Source: Papaver somniferum
Taxonomy: Eukaryota > Streptophyta > Magnoliopsida > Ranunculales > Papaveraceae
Assembly: GCF_003573695.1 (NCBI RefSeq)
Contig: NW_020621936.1
Coordinates: forward strand, 7,502,001 to 7,566,000
Direction of reading: 5' to 3'
Length of the DNA stretch: 64,000 nucleotides
Numbering within the stretch: position 1 is the stretch's first letter; each line of letters starts with the position of its first letter. The notes under the pieces are model-generated. The model saw nothing but the letters and a program-made list of their open reading frames with translations. It did not search any database and was not told the origin of the DNA. Shown one piece after another: positions 32,768 through 42,848 of the stretch. The translations under genes and the position numbers were made by a program.

Positions 32768-34096
32768 ACCATGGTTGGGAGATAGAAAATGGTGAAAAAG
32801 ATTAAAATTTGAAATGACAAATTGCTACCTAATGGGGAATACCCAAAACCCATGAGTGGATATGTCGCCATGGAAAACCGAAAAGTCTCTGATATAATAA
32901 ATCCCCAGGGTAGATGGAATTATAACTTGATACGTATAAATAATATATTTGAACCAAACAGTAGTATAAATAACAAAGGTTGCATAAAATGGATAGGAAC
33001 TTTAGATGGAAAAGTGTCAGTTAAATCAGCTTACAACTACTTATATAACAAAAACCACTTAAGTAATAAAGTGGATTTGTATGATATTTGGAATCTTAAA
33101 GTTTTACATAGAATGCAAATGTATATATGGAAAACCCTTGGTGAAGTCTGACGGTAAAAGAGAAACTTGTTAGGTTTATTCCCATTGATATATAATGTTC
33201 TTTCTGCAATAATATGGTTAGTGGAAATATAGATCACTTGTTCACTAAATGTACTTTTGCTGAAGCAATTTGGAGAGGTATGTCTTTACTACAATTTTCT
33301 ATAATGGTGCTAACATGAATTATAAAAATTGGTGCTTACTTTGGTTAAAAGAAGCTCACAAAAAATATTATGTTGATATTCTCTGGTAATTTAGAAATAC
33401 ATATGCAGAGTTGTCTCTGACAAAATCAAACCTAATACTAAAGACTTGTTAATGACAATTCAGAAAGATATGCCTCAATTCCTTAAGTTTCATGGAAATA
33501 TTAAGAACAAAATTAAAACTTTACTTCTTATAAATGTAATCACCCTGGTTGTAAATTTGTTAATACCTAACAGTTCAAACTATATTATGTTTGATGCTGC
33601 TTTTAATAAAAACAGGAATAAATTTGCATATGATATGGTGTTAATTAACATACAATAACGGTTTGGCTTACATTCTGCAGGTGGTTCAGGAAAATGTTCA
33701 AGTTCGGGCCAAGCTTATATAGAGGCTATAAGTATGGGGAGGAGAATATCCTCAATATAATTTCATCTTTCTCAATGACGATCTTAATATTATCAATGAC
33801 ATGAAGAAGAATCATTTTGCTATAAATTGCAGAAGTAAAGTTATTCTGCTTAAAGTTTTAAAGTTCACCAATTATTTTGTTAACTTTTTTTTTTCTTATT
33901 TTATTAGGAGAGACTGTAATAGTCTAGTACACAAAATATCTAAGTATATTAGTCATTTTGAAGATATGAATATAGACTCTAGGACTTGGCGATAGTTACA
34001 GAAAGATCAGCTTCATTAGTAGAGTTTGCGGTTTAAACAATGTAAATATTCTCCTTTAATCTTATGAAATTTCCTTTATCAAAATAAATAAATAAA
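32768..34096 (+). pseudogene. 5'-truncated LINE (RT zinc-binding and RNase H tail)
   Basis: Plus-strand remnant of an L1-type plant LINE. The first frame (32772-33151, two early stops) reads through LLPNGEYPKPMSG, KWIGTLDGKVSVKSAYNYL and DIWNLKVLHRMQMYIWKTL, the region leading into the zf-RVT domain. A shift near 33150 continues into the zinc-binding segment CSFCNN...HLFTKC (33200-33255). After a decayed stretch comes the RNase H-like part: FDAAFNKNRNKFAYDMVL (about 33590-33645), then GQAYIEAISMGRR and RRDCNSLVHKISKYI (about 33900-33960), with further frameshifts. It ends in an A-rich AAATAAATAAAAA tail at 34083-34096. Endonuclease and RT core are absent. Confidence 0.75.
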
Positions 34097-34490
34097 AATG
34101 TTGCAATTCTATCCATGATTAAGTTAACATTCAAATACATGCTACACATCTATTCTTGAGCATGCCATGTTATGTTTTTTTGTGCATGGCGTCTCTTGTT
34201 CTCTTCCTATTTTTTGATTATGACGTCTTTTATTTTTGACCATAAATCTTTAATTGTTTTTTTATCTATTTGCATGTGCATACACTGCCACCCTGTCCTT
34301 AAGTAATCTCAGTGTAATTTTTGATGTATTCATAAATGTAAACCGCGTGTATGACATCTCCCCTTACTCATTAATATATTTTTAGTGTATATAATGTAAA
34401 AGTAATTTTGAAGTATCATATAAGCATTTGAGCATATGAGCACCCATTGTGAGACGATTGACCAACAAGAAGGGGCTACACCGCCAGGAT
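34097..34490. other. unassigned AT-rich DNA
   Basis: No open frame or repeat partner seen between the LINE tail and the minisatellite. Confidence 0.4.
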
Positions 34491-34494
34491 GTCT

Positions 34495-34588
34495 ACCAAA
34501 AACATCTGAAACATAATACGCATACTATCAAGGAAACACCCACCAAAAACATCTGAAACATAATACGCATACTATCAAGGAAACACCC
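34495..34588. repeat. 47-bp perfect tandem duplication
   Basis: Two adjacent copies (34495-34541 and 34542-34588) starting ACCAAAAACATCTGAAAC, apparently identical, so the duplication is recent. Confidence 0.85.
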
Positions 34589-35035
34589 GTAACATTTGGG
34601 AATACTGAGAAATACCTATAACACCCTATAATACTTGACATGACAGCGGACAAAAAATTTCCTCGAAACCTGCCAGGACAATAGGGTGAGGCTTGGTCGG
34701 AAAAACGAAATCGCAAAGTTAACAAACTCAATGTAACTCACTGCACGCACAACGTGAGTGAGCCTTGACCAGAACGACAACGTTGTCAAGGTATATCAAC
34801 CGAAATAAATGGCACGATAGCGAATCGATTGCATTATCAAATTTAAACACAACCCATCCGGACAAGTGACTTTGGTGGAAGCTTGGCCAGGACAAGACTC
34901 AACAAAGGAAATATCAGTAACTCTAGGAAATACTTGTAAAAGCCTAAAAATATCTGTAACACCGGGAAATACTTGTAACACTCGGCAATATCTGTGACAC
35001 CAGGCGATACTCGTAACACCTGATAATTGTATATA
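34589..35035. repeat. GTAACACCNGGNAATACTY minisatellite, left block
   Basis: Degenerate units of about 19 bp, clearest at 34918-35022, each starting GTAACACC or GTGACACC and ending AATACTT or AATATCT. More scattered copies lie at 34589-34640. The same units resume at 37595-37660, on the far side of the probable Helitron. Confidence 0.65.
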
Positions 35036-35224
35036 TAATTTGAGTACGAATTGCTGGCCTCACATTGAAAGTTAGGCCAAAAGCTTGAATTCTAGAGCTC
35101 CTGGCCCCCTACTAATAAGAAACGAGAGTTTACAATGTGTTTTGGAATTTTTTGTGCACACGAAATAGGGTAGGTTATCAATACCTAAACTCATGTACAA
35201 TACGACGAGTATGTACTTTCCTGA

Positions 35225-35490
35225 CAAAACCTATTCTACACAGAACCCTAACCTTTTCATCTTCTCTTTCACTTCGTTCGCTACCTCCGCAACCTCATGC
35301 TTCACCACCATCTTCTTTTGGTGGTTCTTTTCATAAGCCTCTGTCAACTCTCTCTCTATCTCTCTCCCTCTCTCTCTCAGAGTTTATTTTTTTTACCACA
35401 ACAGAAAATGAAATAAGTAAACGAAGCGCTCTTTCACACCGGACAGTGGTGGCTCACGCGATCTTTCAACAAAGACTGCCCTACTAAATA
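35225..35490 (+). other. CT-rich block resembling a 5' UTR or captured exon
   Basis: Pyrimidine-rich DNA with (CT)n runs at 35345-35380, preceded by ACCCTAACC. It has the look of a plant 5' leader. An open frame (35137-35487) covers it, but codon content is dominated by the Ser/Leu of CT repeats, so I do not call a gene. It could be a gene fragment captured by the Helitron. Confidence 0.3.
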
Positions 35491-36740
35491 TGAATATGAA
35501 TCAGGTAAATTTATTTAGGTTTAATACCCTGATATGATTTAGGGTTGATTAATTATTTTGATCGGTTAGGAATGGGGATAGGGTTGATTAGTTTACAATT
35601 TTGTAATTTTTGCTTGATTAGAGTTATTAGCTCTTAATTCATGACAACATGAAATACAATCACTTTGTTTTGTTTATTTTATATAAAATTAAAATGTCGA
35701 CAGTATTTCCATGTAGGTATTAATAACTTCTATCTCTCTATTTTTTGGTTGTGGGATAATCCTCATTGTTCTAACTTTTATGTTTGTTGTCTTTATGTTT
35801 CAGAGTGTTCGATCATACACCCAAGCAACAATTAAGGTACTGATGCTCTTCTGAAAGTCATCATTTTAACTTATTATTTGGATCACTAAAATGTCGGTAA
35901 TTAATCAGGAACGATAGAATTGTGTATGTGGACCACGAAACAGGAACGATGTAGGTAATTAATCAGATAAAACACTTCCATATACAAATTAAAGAAATTC
36001 ATTGCTTTTTAAACTCAGGAGTTAAGATATTAACCTGCAGAATAGTTTTTCAAAAATAGTAGCTCTGACTGAGGTGAAAATCCAGTAGAAAAGATTTTAG
36101 CATTGAGGATTTAAAAAGCAATCAAAAGAACTATCGTTGGTCTGTACTTTGTAGGTTGTTTGCTTTGTAGAGTAATAAGATTAAACATCTGCATTTGTAC
36201 CAGCATTTGAAGACTTGAGGTATTTGATTAACCCGTTGTAGGTAATGTAAACATGGGACTTTATGATTCAGTGGCTGACTCTCTATATGAATGAAGACAC
36301 TTTATGCTTAATAGAATTAGTTTGATAAAATATGGTATTATGTTTTAGCGTTCTCTACCAATTTGCAGTTACAACTATAGGATCCATTTAATTTATACAA
36401 ACTTATTTTCCCACCATGTTGGCTCCAGGGATATCTTTTATCGAGATACCTTCCAGATAAATTCTTTTATTTGTATTGGCTCCAGGCTCTATCTTTCCAT
36501 ATATTTGTCTCTGATAGCAAGTGGTTGGTGAGTTTTTTATCTGGTGGAATAGATGATACAGGCTATTTGTAACTCGAAGAAGCGGGTGTTCCAAAGGTGA
36601 AAGGCTGCTCATGAGTTTGTTTCTGTAGATGATTGCTTATGTGCTATGAATAAGCTGACTTTAAACTCTCTTCTGATATCCCTTTATGCCTTTGAATCAC
36701 TAACACTTAACTGTCATTATTGCATTAGAAAACTGTACTT
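35491..36740. other. unassigned AT-rich Helitron interior
   Basis: Intron-like T-rich DNA with no convincing ORF. Nothing else recognised. Confidence 0.35.
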
Positions 36741-36813
36741 GCTATCTTAGCTCAAAAGGCAGAGAACGTGGTTCTAAACCATGAAGTTGTGGGTTCGACT
36801 CCCACAGATGGCA
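36741..36813 (+). tRNA. tRNA-fold gene with CUA anticodon (suppressor-like or pseudogene)
   Basis: 73 bases fold as a full cloverleaf. Acceptor stem GCTATCT/AGATGGC (7 bp, one G-T) with discriminator A. T8 and A9 follow. D-arm GCTC/GAGA (three pairs plus a G-A) with GG in the loop. Anticodon stem CGTGG/CCATG (5 bp, one G-T) with loop TTCTAAA, giving U33 and anticodon CUA (36774-36776). Five-base variable loop AAGTT. T-arm GTGGG/CCCAC with loop TTCGACT. A box TAGCTCAAAAGG and B box GGTTCGACTCC are intact. CUA pairs with the UAG stop. The TAGCTC and GTGGGTTCGA parts resemble tRNA-Lys, so a mutated Lys copy is possible. No TTTT terminator lies close downstream; the first is about 90 bases away. 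It may be a tRNA pseudogene or a SINE head. Confidence 0.55.
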
Positions 36814-36828
36814 TACATAGAGTTGGCT

Positions 36829-36950
36829 ATAACCTTAGACGCATTCAAGTTCCTGCGGCAATATTAGCTTAAGTGCAACAAATGCGATTATAACCTTACA
36901 TGCTTTTGAGTTCTGATGGAAAAATTAGCTCAAAGTGGAACACATGCATA
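36829..36950 (+). repeat. ~61-bp imperfect tandem duplication after the tRNA-like gene
   Basis: Two diverged copies starting ATAACCTTA (about 36829 and 36890), each containing TTAGCTYAA and ending ACAAATGC/ACACATGC. With the tRNA-like head, they could form the body of a SINE. Confidence 0.45.
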
Positions 36951-37565
36951 CATTTAAAAAGTGTCATATATCATCTTGGTCATGATTGACGGCTTTAATT
37001 AGATTTTCACCGGTATCAAAGGAACACGAAAGATAGGAATTGTTACGCCTTTCTTTTTTGATAGCGAATTGCAAAGATCATAATCTCAGCCCATAAATGT
37101 ATTATTTCCGTTAAAGAATTTTAATTATGCGTTTAGAATACAATTGTTTTGCAATTCTATTAATTTGGCTCATAGCACAGCCCTTGCAGGGCACATTCCA
37201 TGTCATAGTAAATAGATCAACCAAATTGATTTTGGCAGCCGAAGACATTGAATACAACAGAGAAACAAATATAACTACCTTAATATGGATCTTGGTGACG
37301 CGGAATTGAAAAAACTTGCTTTGCTTGACGTTAAAGAGGAATTATAGGACTGCTCCTGAGTTTTCATCAATGCCGTACCCAAAGAGGATTCGACAATATG
37401 CTAATGGAAATAAATTGATCGACTAGGAACTCCTTACAATTCAATGATGCCCAAAAAAATGGTTAGGCGTCCTCAACCTATGTGAATCGGTGGATTAGGG
37501 GCAACACAGTAGGAGTCCTGTCTCTACATTTTCAGCACAAATAATACTAATTCAATCAACTTAAC
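36951..37565. other. unassigned Helitron interior, 3' part
   Basis: No gene recognised. A 60-codon open frame at 37127-37309 has a hydrophobic start but no supporting context. Confidence 0.3.
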
Positions 37566-37594
37566 CCCGTATAACGCACGGGAAAGATACTAGT

Positions 37595-37660
37595 ATCTGT
37601 AACACCAGGAGCTACCAAGAAATACTCGTATCACCCGGCAATATATGTGACACATGGCCA
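37595..37660. repeat. GTAACACC minisatellite, right block
   Basis: Three units (GTAACACCAGG, GTATCACCCGG, GTGACACATGG) matching the left block at 34589-35035. Confidence 0.6.
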
Positions 37661-38078
37661 TATACAATGATCTTTACCAATAAAACCACAAAATTCTTAA
37701 TCATTCCGATTCACCAACATCAACTTTTTGGGAAAGGAAAGCGGCTACATTTAGAGCGTCTACATAAAAACAAATTTGGGGGAGAGAATGTTGTGAACAA
37801 TGACAAATTTGGAGGCCTGACTAGTTGATACATTTTTGGTTGGTGGTACCTCGATGTTTTTTTTCAAAGAACAAGCTCACCGTAAGAACTTTAAAATTCT
37901 CTACACACATCGCAAACTCAATACTATTATTAGAAAAATGGGTGTAAGTTACTAAGACGCTCATTCCAAAGAGAGTTATGCTCTTCCAAAGAGAGAAGAG
38001 AGCTACTAAACATGATGACGACATTTTTGCATGCGACTGATATTTTTAAGCCTAAAAAGACGTCTCATGTGGAATTAT
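37661..38078. other. unassigned AT-rich DNA
   Basis: No coding or repeat signal seen before the LTR at 38079. Confidence 0.35.
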
Positions 38079-39878
38079 TGAAAACACAGGGATATCAAGT
38101 ACACCACCAAATTTTTCGTTCGGAAACATGTATGGACAAAACCCAATACAATTGCAAGTAGACCAACTGAATGATCCTTGACAATATATATATAACCTCT
38201 TCTCAATCAGCATGTATATAGACAACAGTCTGTGAACCTAATTGTCAAGAAGAGTACTTGGATGATCTCAAAAATCAATATCTAAGATCAATCTAGTCGT
38301 ATCCAAATAATCCAATCATAATTCACCCAAGTAATTAAACTTGTTATCTATCTTCCAAGATACGAATTCTACAAGAACTAGCCTCGTAATCGATCACAAC
38401 TAGATAGGCGTATCTACTAATATTGAATACGTACAACTTATGTAAATTCAATTACAAAGCTAAACAATATAATGTGAAAAAGAGAAAACACAAGACACCA
38501 GAAGTTTTCTTAATGAGGAAACTGTAATAACAGAAAAACATCTGACCTCGTCCAGATTTGAACACCAAACTATATTAAATCGCTAGAGATACTAGCCTAC
38601 TATCATACCTCGGACTAGAATGTAGTGGATACCTAATCCACCCTCCAAGTGATTCAGTTACAGTCACGCTCCTTACGTCTCTTGAACCTCACAAGGCTCT
38701 ACGCAATTGATTCCCTTAGCTGACGTCCTTTATAGCCTAAGAGTTGCTTCAGCCGAAGTGAAGACTTTTGATACCAATATGCCTCTAACAGATAAACCTA
38801 TTTGATTTCTGTTTAGATCAAAGATAAAGGGAGGAAATCTGTTTCCAATAGACAAAGCTAGTAAACCTCACAAATCCAGAACTTAGGACTCCCGAAGAGC
38901 ATCCTAGATTCTTACCCACCTCACCAGAACAATCTTCAAAAGATTAATTAAGATCAGTTTTCAGATATCAATGTTGAGGAATCACAAAGTCTGAGACGAA
39001 GAGAACTTTGCGATTACTATCTATGTTGCCTGAAAGATATTGTGAATACCTCGATAACAGAAAAGCAAGATCAGGATACACGAACTATCAAGGTAAATAT
39101 AGTCGGACCTAGCTTCATGAATTCCCAATGCGAAGTCTTTTAGTCGTAGATCTAATTATGTTTCTCGAAGGAAACATAGGTCTATAGAGGACAACTCTAG
39201 AATCAATTAAGACACAAGTGGCAGGGATTGAATTTTCTCAGCTGAAAGAGCATCGCTATTTATATTTTTCAGAGACCAGGGGTTTCTTAGAATTCAAGCT
39301 AAGATAACTTGAGAATCAAGCAAGCACTTTTAACTCTTGAAAATACAATAGATGAATATACATTAGGAACCAGTTATAGAATCGTATATAATGATTGTTC
39401 GGTTTGACAAGTATGCCAAAAAACTAAAACAATTTGATATCCATTTAAACACTTAAGAATTTAGTCATGATGCACACACATAAGTGTTTGGTGATCAATG
39501 AAGTATTAGAAGTATTTGAGAGAGTTCTAGCTATGCTAAACATATTTAAACATTAAGTCTTTGAGCATCTGCTAAATTCTACAGGGATGGTTGGCATAAC
39601 GGTTCGTGAACCGTTAGGCTTGTTCACTAGTTAAGATGCAAATGTTCGTGAACCGGGGTTCGCCAACCCTATGAGACTACCGAACTCAGTTGACCACGGT
39701 TCGTGAAACGGGTTCGACAACTGCTAGCCTTTAATACTAACTATAAAATTTCAGTTCACGACGGTTCGTTTTACTACCCCCATCTGAACTTGGGGTTTTT
39801 GCAAACTGGTTCGCCAACCCACCGTGAGCAGAAATATCATATATTTCAATATTTATCTCTTGTGATGTTTGAAATATT
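38079..39878 (-). mobile_element. SIRE-like copia LTR of a third family, cut by the Athila-like array
   Basis: Sense end TTTTCA at 38079. It shares with the E1 and E2 LTRs the GAGGAAACTGTAATAACAGAAAAAC and CCAGATTTGAACACC blocks (about 38514-38566) but is otherwise diverged. No primer site lies on its left, so it is a 3' or solo LTR. Its sense start is not present because the gypsy LTR begins at 39879. Left flank pentamer ATTAT. Confidence 0.7.
39595..39825 (-). repeat. GGTTCGTGAACCG palindrome cluster in the third-family LTR
   Basis: Repeated ACGGTTCGTGAACCGT, GTTCGTGAACCGGGGTTCGCC, CGGTTCGTGAAACGGGTTCG and TGGTTCGCCAACCC, many able to form hairpins. It occupies the U3 location that carries unrelated repeats in the other copia families here. 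Confidence 0.65.
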
Positions 39879-41991
39879 TGATGAGTGCTAAATAGTGCAT
39901 ATTTATATATATTTTTGTTGGCATTTAACTCATCTTTTGTGCATTAATTCTACATTTTATCCCATATTCTGTATTTTCATTGTTTTCAAGAATAAATATT
40001 TTTCTTACTTAATTTTTCATTTTTAGGTAACAAATAAAATCTGGATGAAGTGAGGAGCAAAAAGAGCAGAAAAGTAGTGAAAAGCCGGGAGGAATTACGC
40101 AAGGAAGCCGCGAAGAATGTTGTGCACAAGACCAAGAGGGTAGAAATGGGCTCAAGAAGGAGGAATTGTTCTTAAAGAAGTTATGGGCCTGGCATACCCA
40201 AGGCCCAAAACCCTTTCTCAAACCCATTTCCACTACCCAAGCCCGTATCGGATTTCAGCCGTCAGATTGAAGCATCTCAGCATCCTACGGTCGCTCCATC
40301 ATCGCACATCAAACTCCGAAGCTCCCGCTTTACATCGCAACGCCGATCTCCATCTTGGGCCGTCCTTTTCGTTGCATTCCTCCATCCGACGGTCGCTACC
40401 CACAGCCTCCCATCTCATCGTTGGATCCACCTACCATCGTCACATCCTACGGATCAGATCGCCAAACATCGAATCAGATGTTCCCGCTTCACACCCTAGC
40501 ACCGATGCCTATACTACCACCCAAACACCTCCTTCTTCCCAAAACTTCATCTCCTTCACCCGACAGTTGCAGAGCTCTGCAACTCCACCACCTCCCCTCT
40601 CTGCCGCTGTCACTTCCGTCACCACCACCAGTTCCATCACTGCCACTACTATCTCTTCACCGACAACACCCCCATATCCCTAGCCTAGTTATTTTCTTCT
40701 CCTCACAACCTCTGAAACCCTAGGTTTTGGGGTGAGTAAAATAACTCGAAATTAGGGGACAATAGGAGCAGAGGAAGAGCATCAAGGACTAGAGGAGGCA
40801 TGGGTCGAGCAGATTTTGGGAGTTTGTAAGTTAAATTTTGTGTAATTTAAAAAAACCCTAATTTTCTGATTTGGGGATTTACAATTAGGGTTAGTGTTCT
40901 GGTATAAATTGTACACTGTGTAACATTGTGAAAAAAGAGGGAGGAGACCCAAGTTTAATTTCAGTAAGAATTTTCTCTATCAATTGGTTTTTGTTCTGTG
41001 TTCTGTCCCTGTAGCTTTTCTCCATGTATAATAACCCTCTTAGTATCATGTTAGGCTCTCTAACTATGAACTAAACATCTTAACTGGGGCTAAGATGAAA
41101 CCCTTAGCCTGAATGCTAATTTGTGTGCTGATGTGCTGCTGTTTATGCCAAGATAATTGTGTAAGATGAATTTTTGTTGATGAATACATGTTGCTTTCAC
41201 CTAGAATGTCAAGCATCCTAGGTAGTTAGAATTCCTCTATGTTTGTTCACTGACTCTACATTGCTTGTTATTGTGTTTGATTAGTTGTGCTTTAAACAGA
41301 CAACTAATGCTTGCCTTGATTTAGTGATTGGAGGTAATTTATCTATTCAAAGAAACTAAAGTAGTTCATTGGTTCACATGCTAGTATGGGCTGAGAGGTG
41401 AATTCTCAACCCTAGTTTCCATTCATCTGATTCACCATATCCTTATTACTGTTCAGAAATTTTCCCCTCCTCATTTGCTTGTTCATCTTCAGTTCTCTGT
41501 GTAACTTTGCTTCAATCTCAATGATTGAATTAGTGTAATGTCCTGCCTCCAAGTCTGCTATTCAGTTAATGTGAATGATTGGTATCAATGATCAATGATT
41601 AGTGCTCCAGAAATAAATGTTAATGTTAATGATTCAGTTAATGTAAATGATTAGTAGTTAGTGATTAATGCTTCAGGAATAAAGACTGTGTTGAATTTGA
41701 TGCTAACCTGAAGTCAATGCATTGAATGTTAATAACTGTTAGTGGAAATTTAATGCTTGTTCTGTTACTTCTGTTTAATAAATGCTAATTCTGTGTAATG
41801 ATTGGGAAGTTAATAACTGCTAATGATTAGTTCTGTTGAATGCTAATGATTAGTTCTGTTTAATGTCACAATAAGAAAGATCACACTTGCTCCCCCTTGT
41901 CCCTGTGGAACTGACCTGTGCTTGCCCTGTGTTGCTTGCCGACACTGTGCACTTGCAGTTAGAATTTTTAGGATCATTTTTAGTCCTACCA
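39879..41991 (+). mobile_element. Athila-like LTR1 (5' LTR of unit A, 2113 bp)
   Basis: Starts TGATGAGTGCTAAATAGTGC and ends CCTACCA seven bases before the primer site. Contains a GC-rich block (40170-40680) with two overlapping open frames that recur in LTR2 and LTR4 simply because the LTRs are near-identical, then a TATA box (40913-40920) and a region of ATTAATG/TTAATG repeats (41570-41880). Inserted into the copia LTR at 38079-39878. Confidence 0.9.
40913..40920 (+). promoter_or_regulatory. LTR1 TATA box
   Basis: TATAAATT in a GGTATAAATTGTACAC context, about 1035 bp into the LTR and 3' of the GC-rich block. It is conserved in LTR2 at 50992-50999. Confidence 0.55.
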
Positions 41992-41997
41992 AGTTTT

Positions 41998-42015
41998 TGG
42001 CGCCGCTGCCGGGGA
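41998..42015 (+). promoter_or_regulatory. unit A primer-binding site (tRNA-Asp-like)
   Basis: TGGCGCCGCTGCCGGGGA. Plant Athila-type gypsy elements use TGGCGCCGTTGCCGGGGA, complementary to tRNA-Asp; this site differs at one base (C for T at position 9). The same site occurs in units B and C. Confidence 0.9.
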
Positions 42016-42848
42016 CTCGGTTGCGGCGCACTTGCTCTTTCTTTCTTGTGTTGTGTTGCTGAACTGCTGCTGTTCACTGAACTGTGCTGTGGAGCTGCTC
42101 CTCTTCTTGCTGTTGTGCTAAGCCTGTTGCTGAACTGGGCTGCCAAGCTGCTGTGCTGCTGCAGTTTTCTTTCCCTGTCAACCTACTCTTCCTGCTGCTG
42201 CTTGCTTTGTCCTGCTGCTGCGTTGTGCTGCTGCTGCTAGCCTCTCCCAAGCTGCTGCTCCTGCTGCTGTTGTGTTGCTGTTGCTGCTGCACTTGCAGCC
42301 TTGCTGAACCAAAAGCCCAACAGGGCCTCAGACAAACCAAAGCCGCGTAGGACGATCCAAGCCCAACTGGGCTTTAGCAACTTAAACCGAACAGCTGGGC
42401 TGTGCTATTCAGGTAGGCCTAACCCATGAGATAACCCAACTGGGCCTCATTAAATTCATCTGGGCTTGTGTTTAAGTATTAATCTGGGCTTGTAATAATT
42501 TTTCAATTTTCTTTTTCTTTCTATTTGGGCCTGTAATAATTTTTAATTTTCTTTGTTTCTTTTTCTTTTCTTTTATGGGCTTGTATTTATTGTTTGTGAT
42601 TATTCTTTTTCTTATCTTTTGTGGGCTTGTCTTTTAATTTGGACTTTAGGTGTACATCCCATCCATTAGGCTCCTAACTTTACAAAACAAAAACAAAAAA
42701 ATTAGGGCTCTACATTTTATAAACCAAAACCCACTCAAAACCAAATCATCAAAAAACCCATTTTAAACCAAAATATTGGGCCTTTTGTGGTTCAAAAATT
42801 GTTTCCGACTGCTCTGACCAACATGTTAGTTGAGGTACCTGCTAGGAC
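42016..42848 (+). mobile_element. unit A untranslated leader with CTG repeats
   Basis: GCTGCTGCTG/TTGCTGCTCC-rich stretch at 42040-42300, then T-rich sequence with repeated GGGCTTGT and GGGCCT blocks, then AAACCAAAACCC. Frames are open only in low-complexity Cys/Leu or Gln/Ser runs. Unit B has a collinear leader (52126-52953) with a different CTG-repeat length. Confidence 0.75.

Larger units (their letters stand above)
35036..37593 (+). mobile_element. probable non-autonomous Helitron (3' end clear, 5' end unresolved)
   Basis: The 3' terminus shows the Helitron signature: hairpin CCCGT/ACGGG around a 7-base loop (about 37567-37583), seven bases, then CTAG (37590-37593) followed by T. The same 19-bp minisatellite lies on both sides, which fits insertion into it. 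A TC-starting 5' end preceded by A was not identified, so the start is only bounded by the end of the left minisatellite. No Rep/helicase is encoded. The interior carries a CT-rich block and a tRNA-like gene. Confidence 0.5.

Noticed and set aside
37127..37309. 60-codon ORF with hydrophobic N-terminus
   Set aside because: Short, isolated, no splice or promoter context; expected by chance in AT-rich DNA.
40183..40723. 166- and 122-codon ORFs repeated at 50262-50802 and 63438-63978
   Set aside because: They lie in LTR U3 sequence and recur only because the LTRs are copies. Composition is Ser/Pro/His-rich, with two overlapping frames and no known domain. Kept as a finding, not as genes.
42074..42350. 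Gln/Ser-rich and Leu/Cys-rich ORFs (also 52068-52466)
   Set aside because: Translations of CTG/CAG-type repeats in the element leader.
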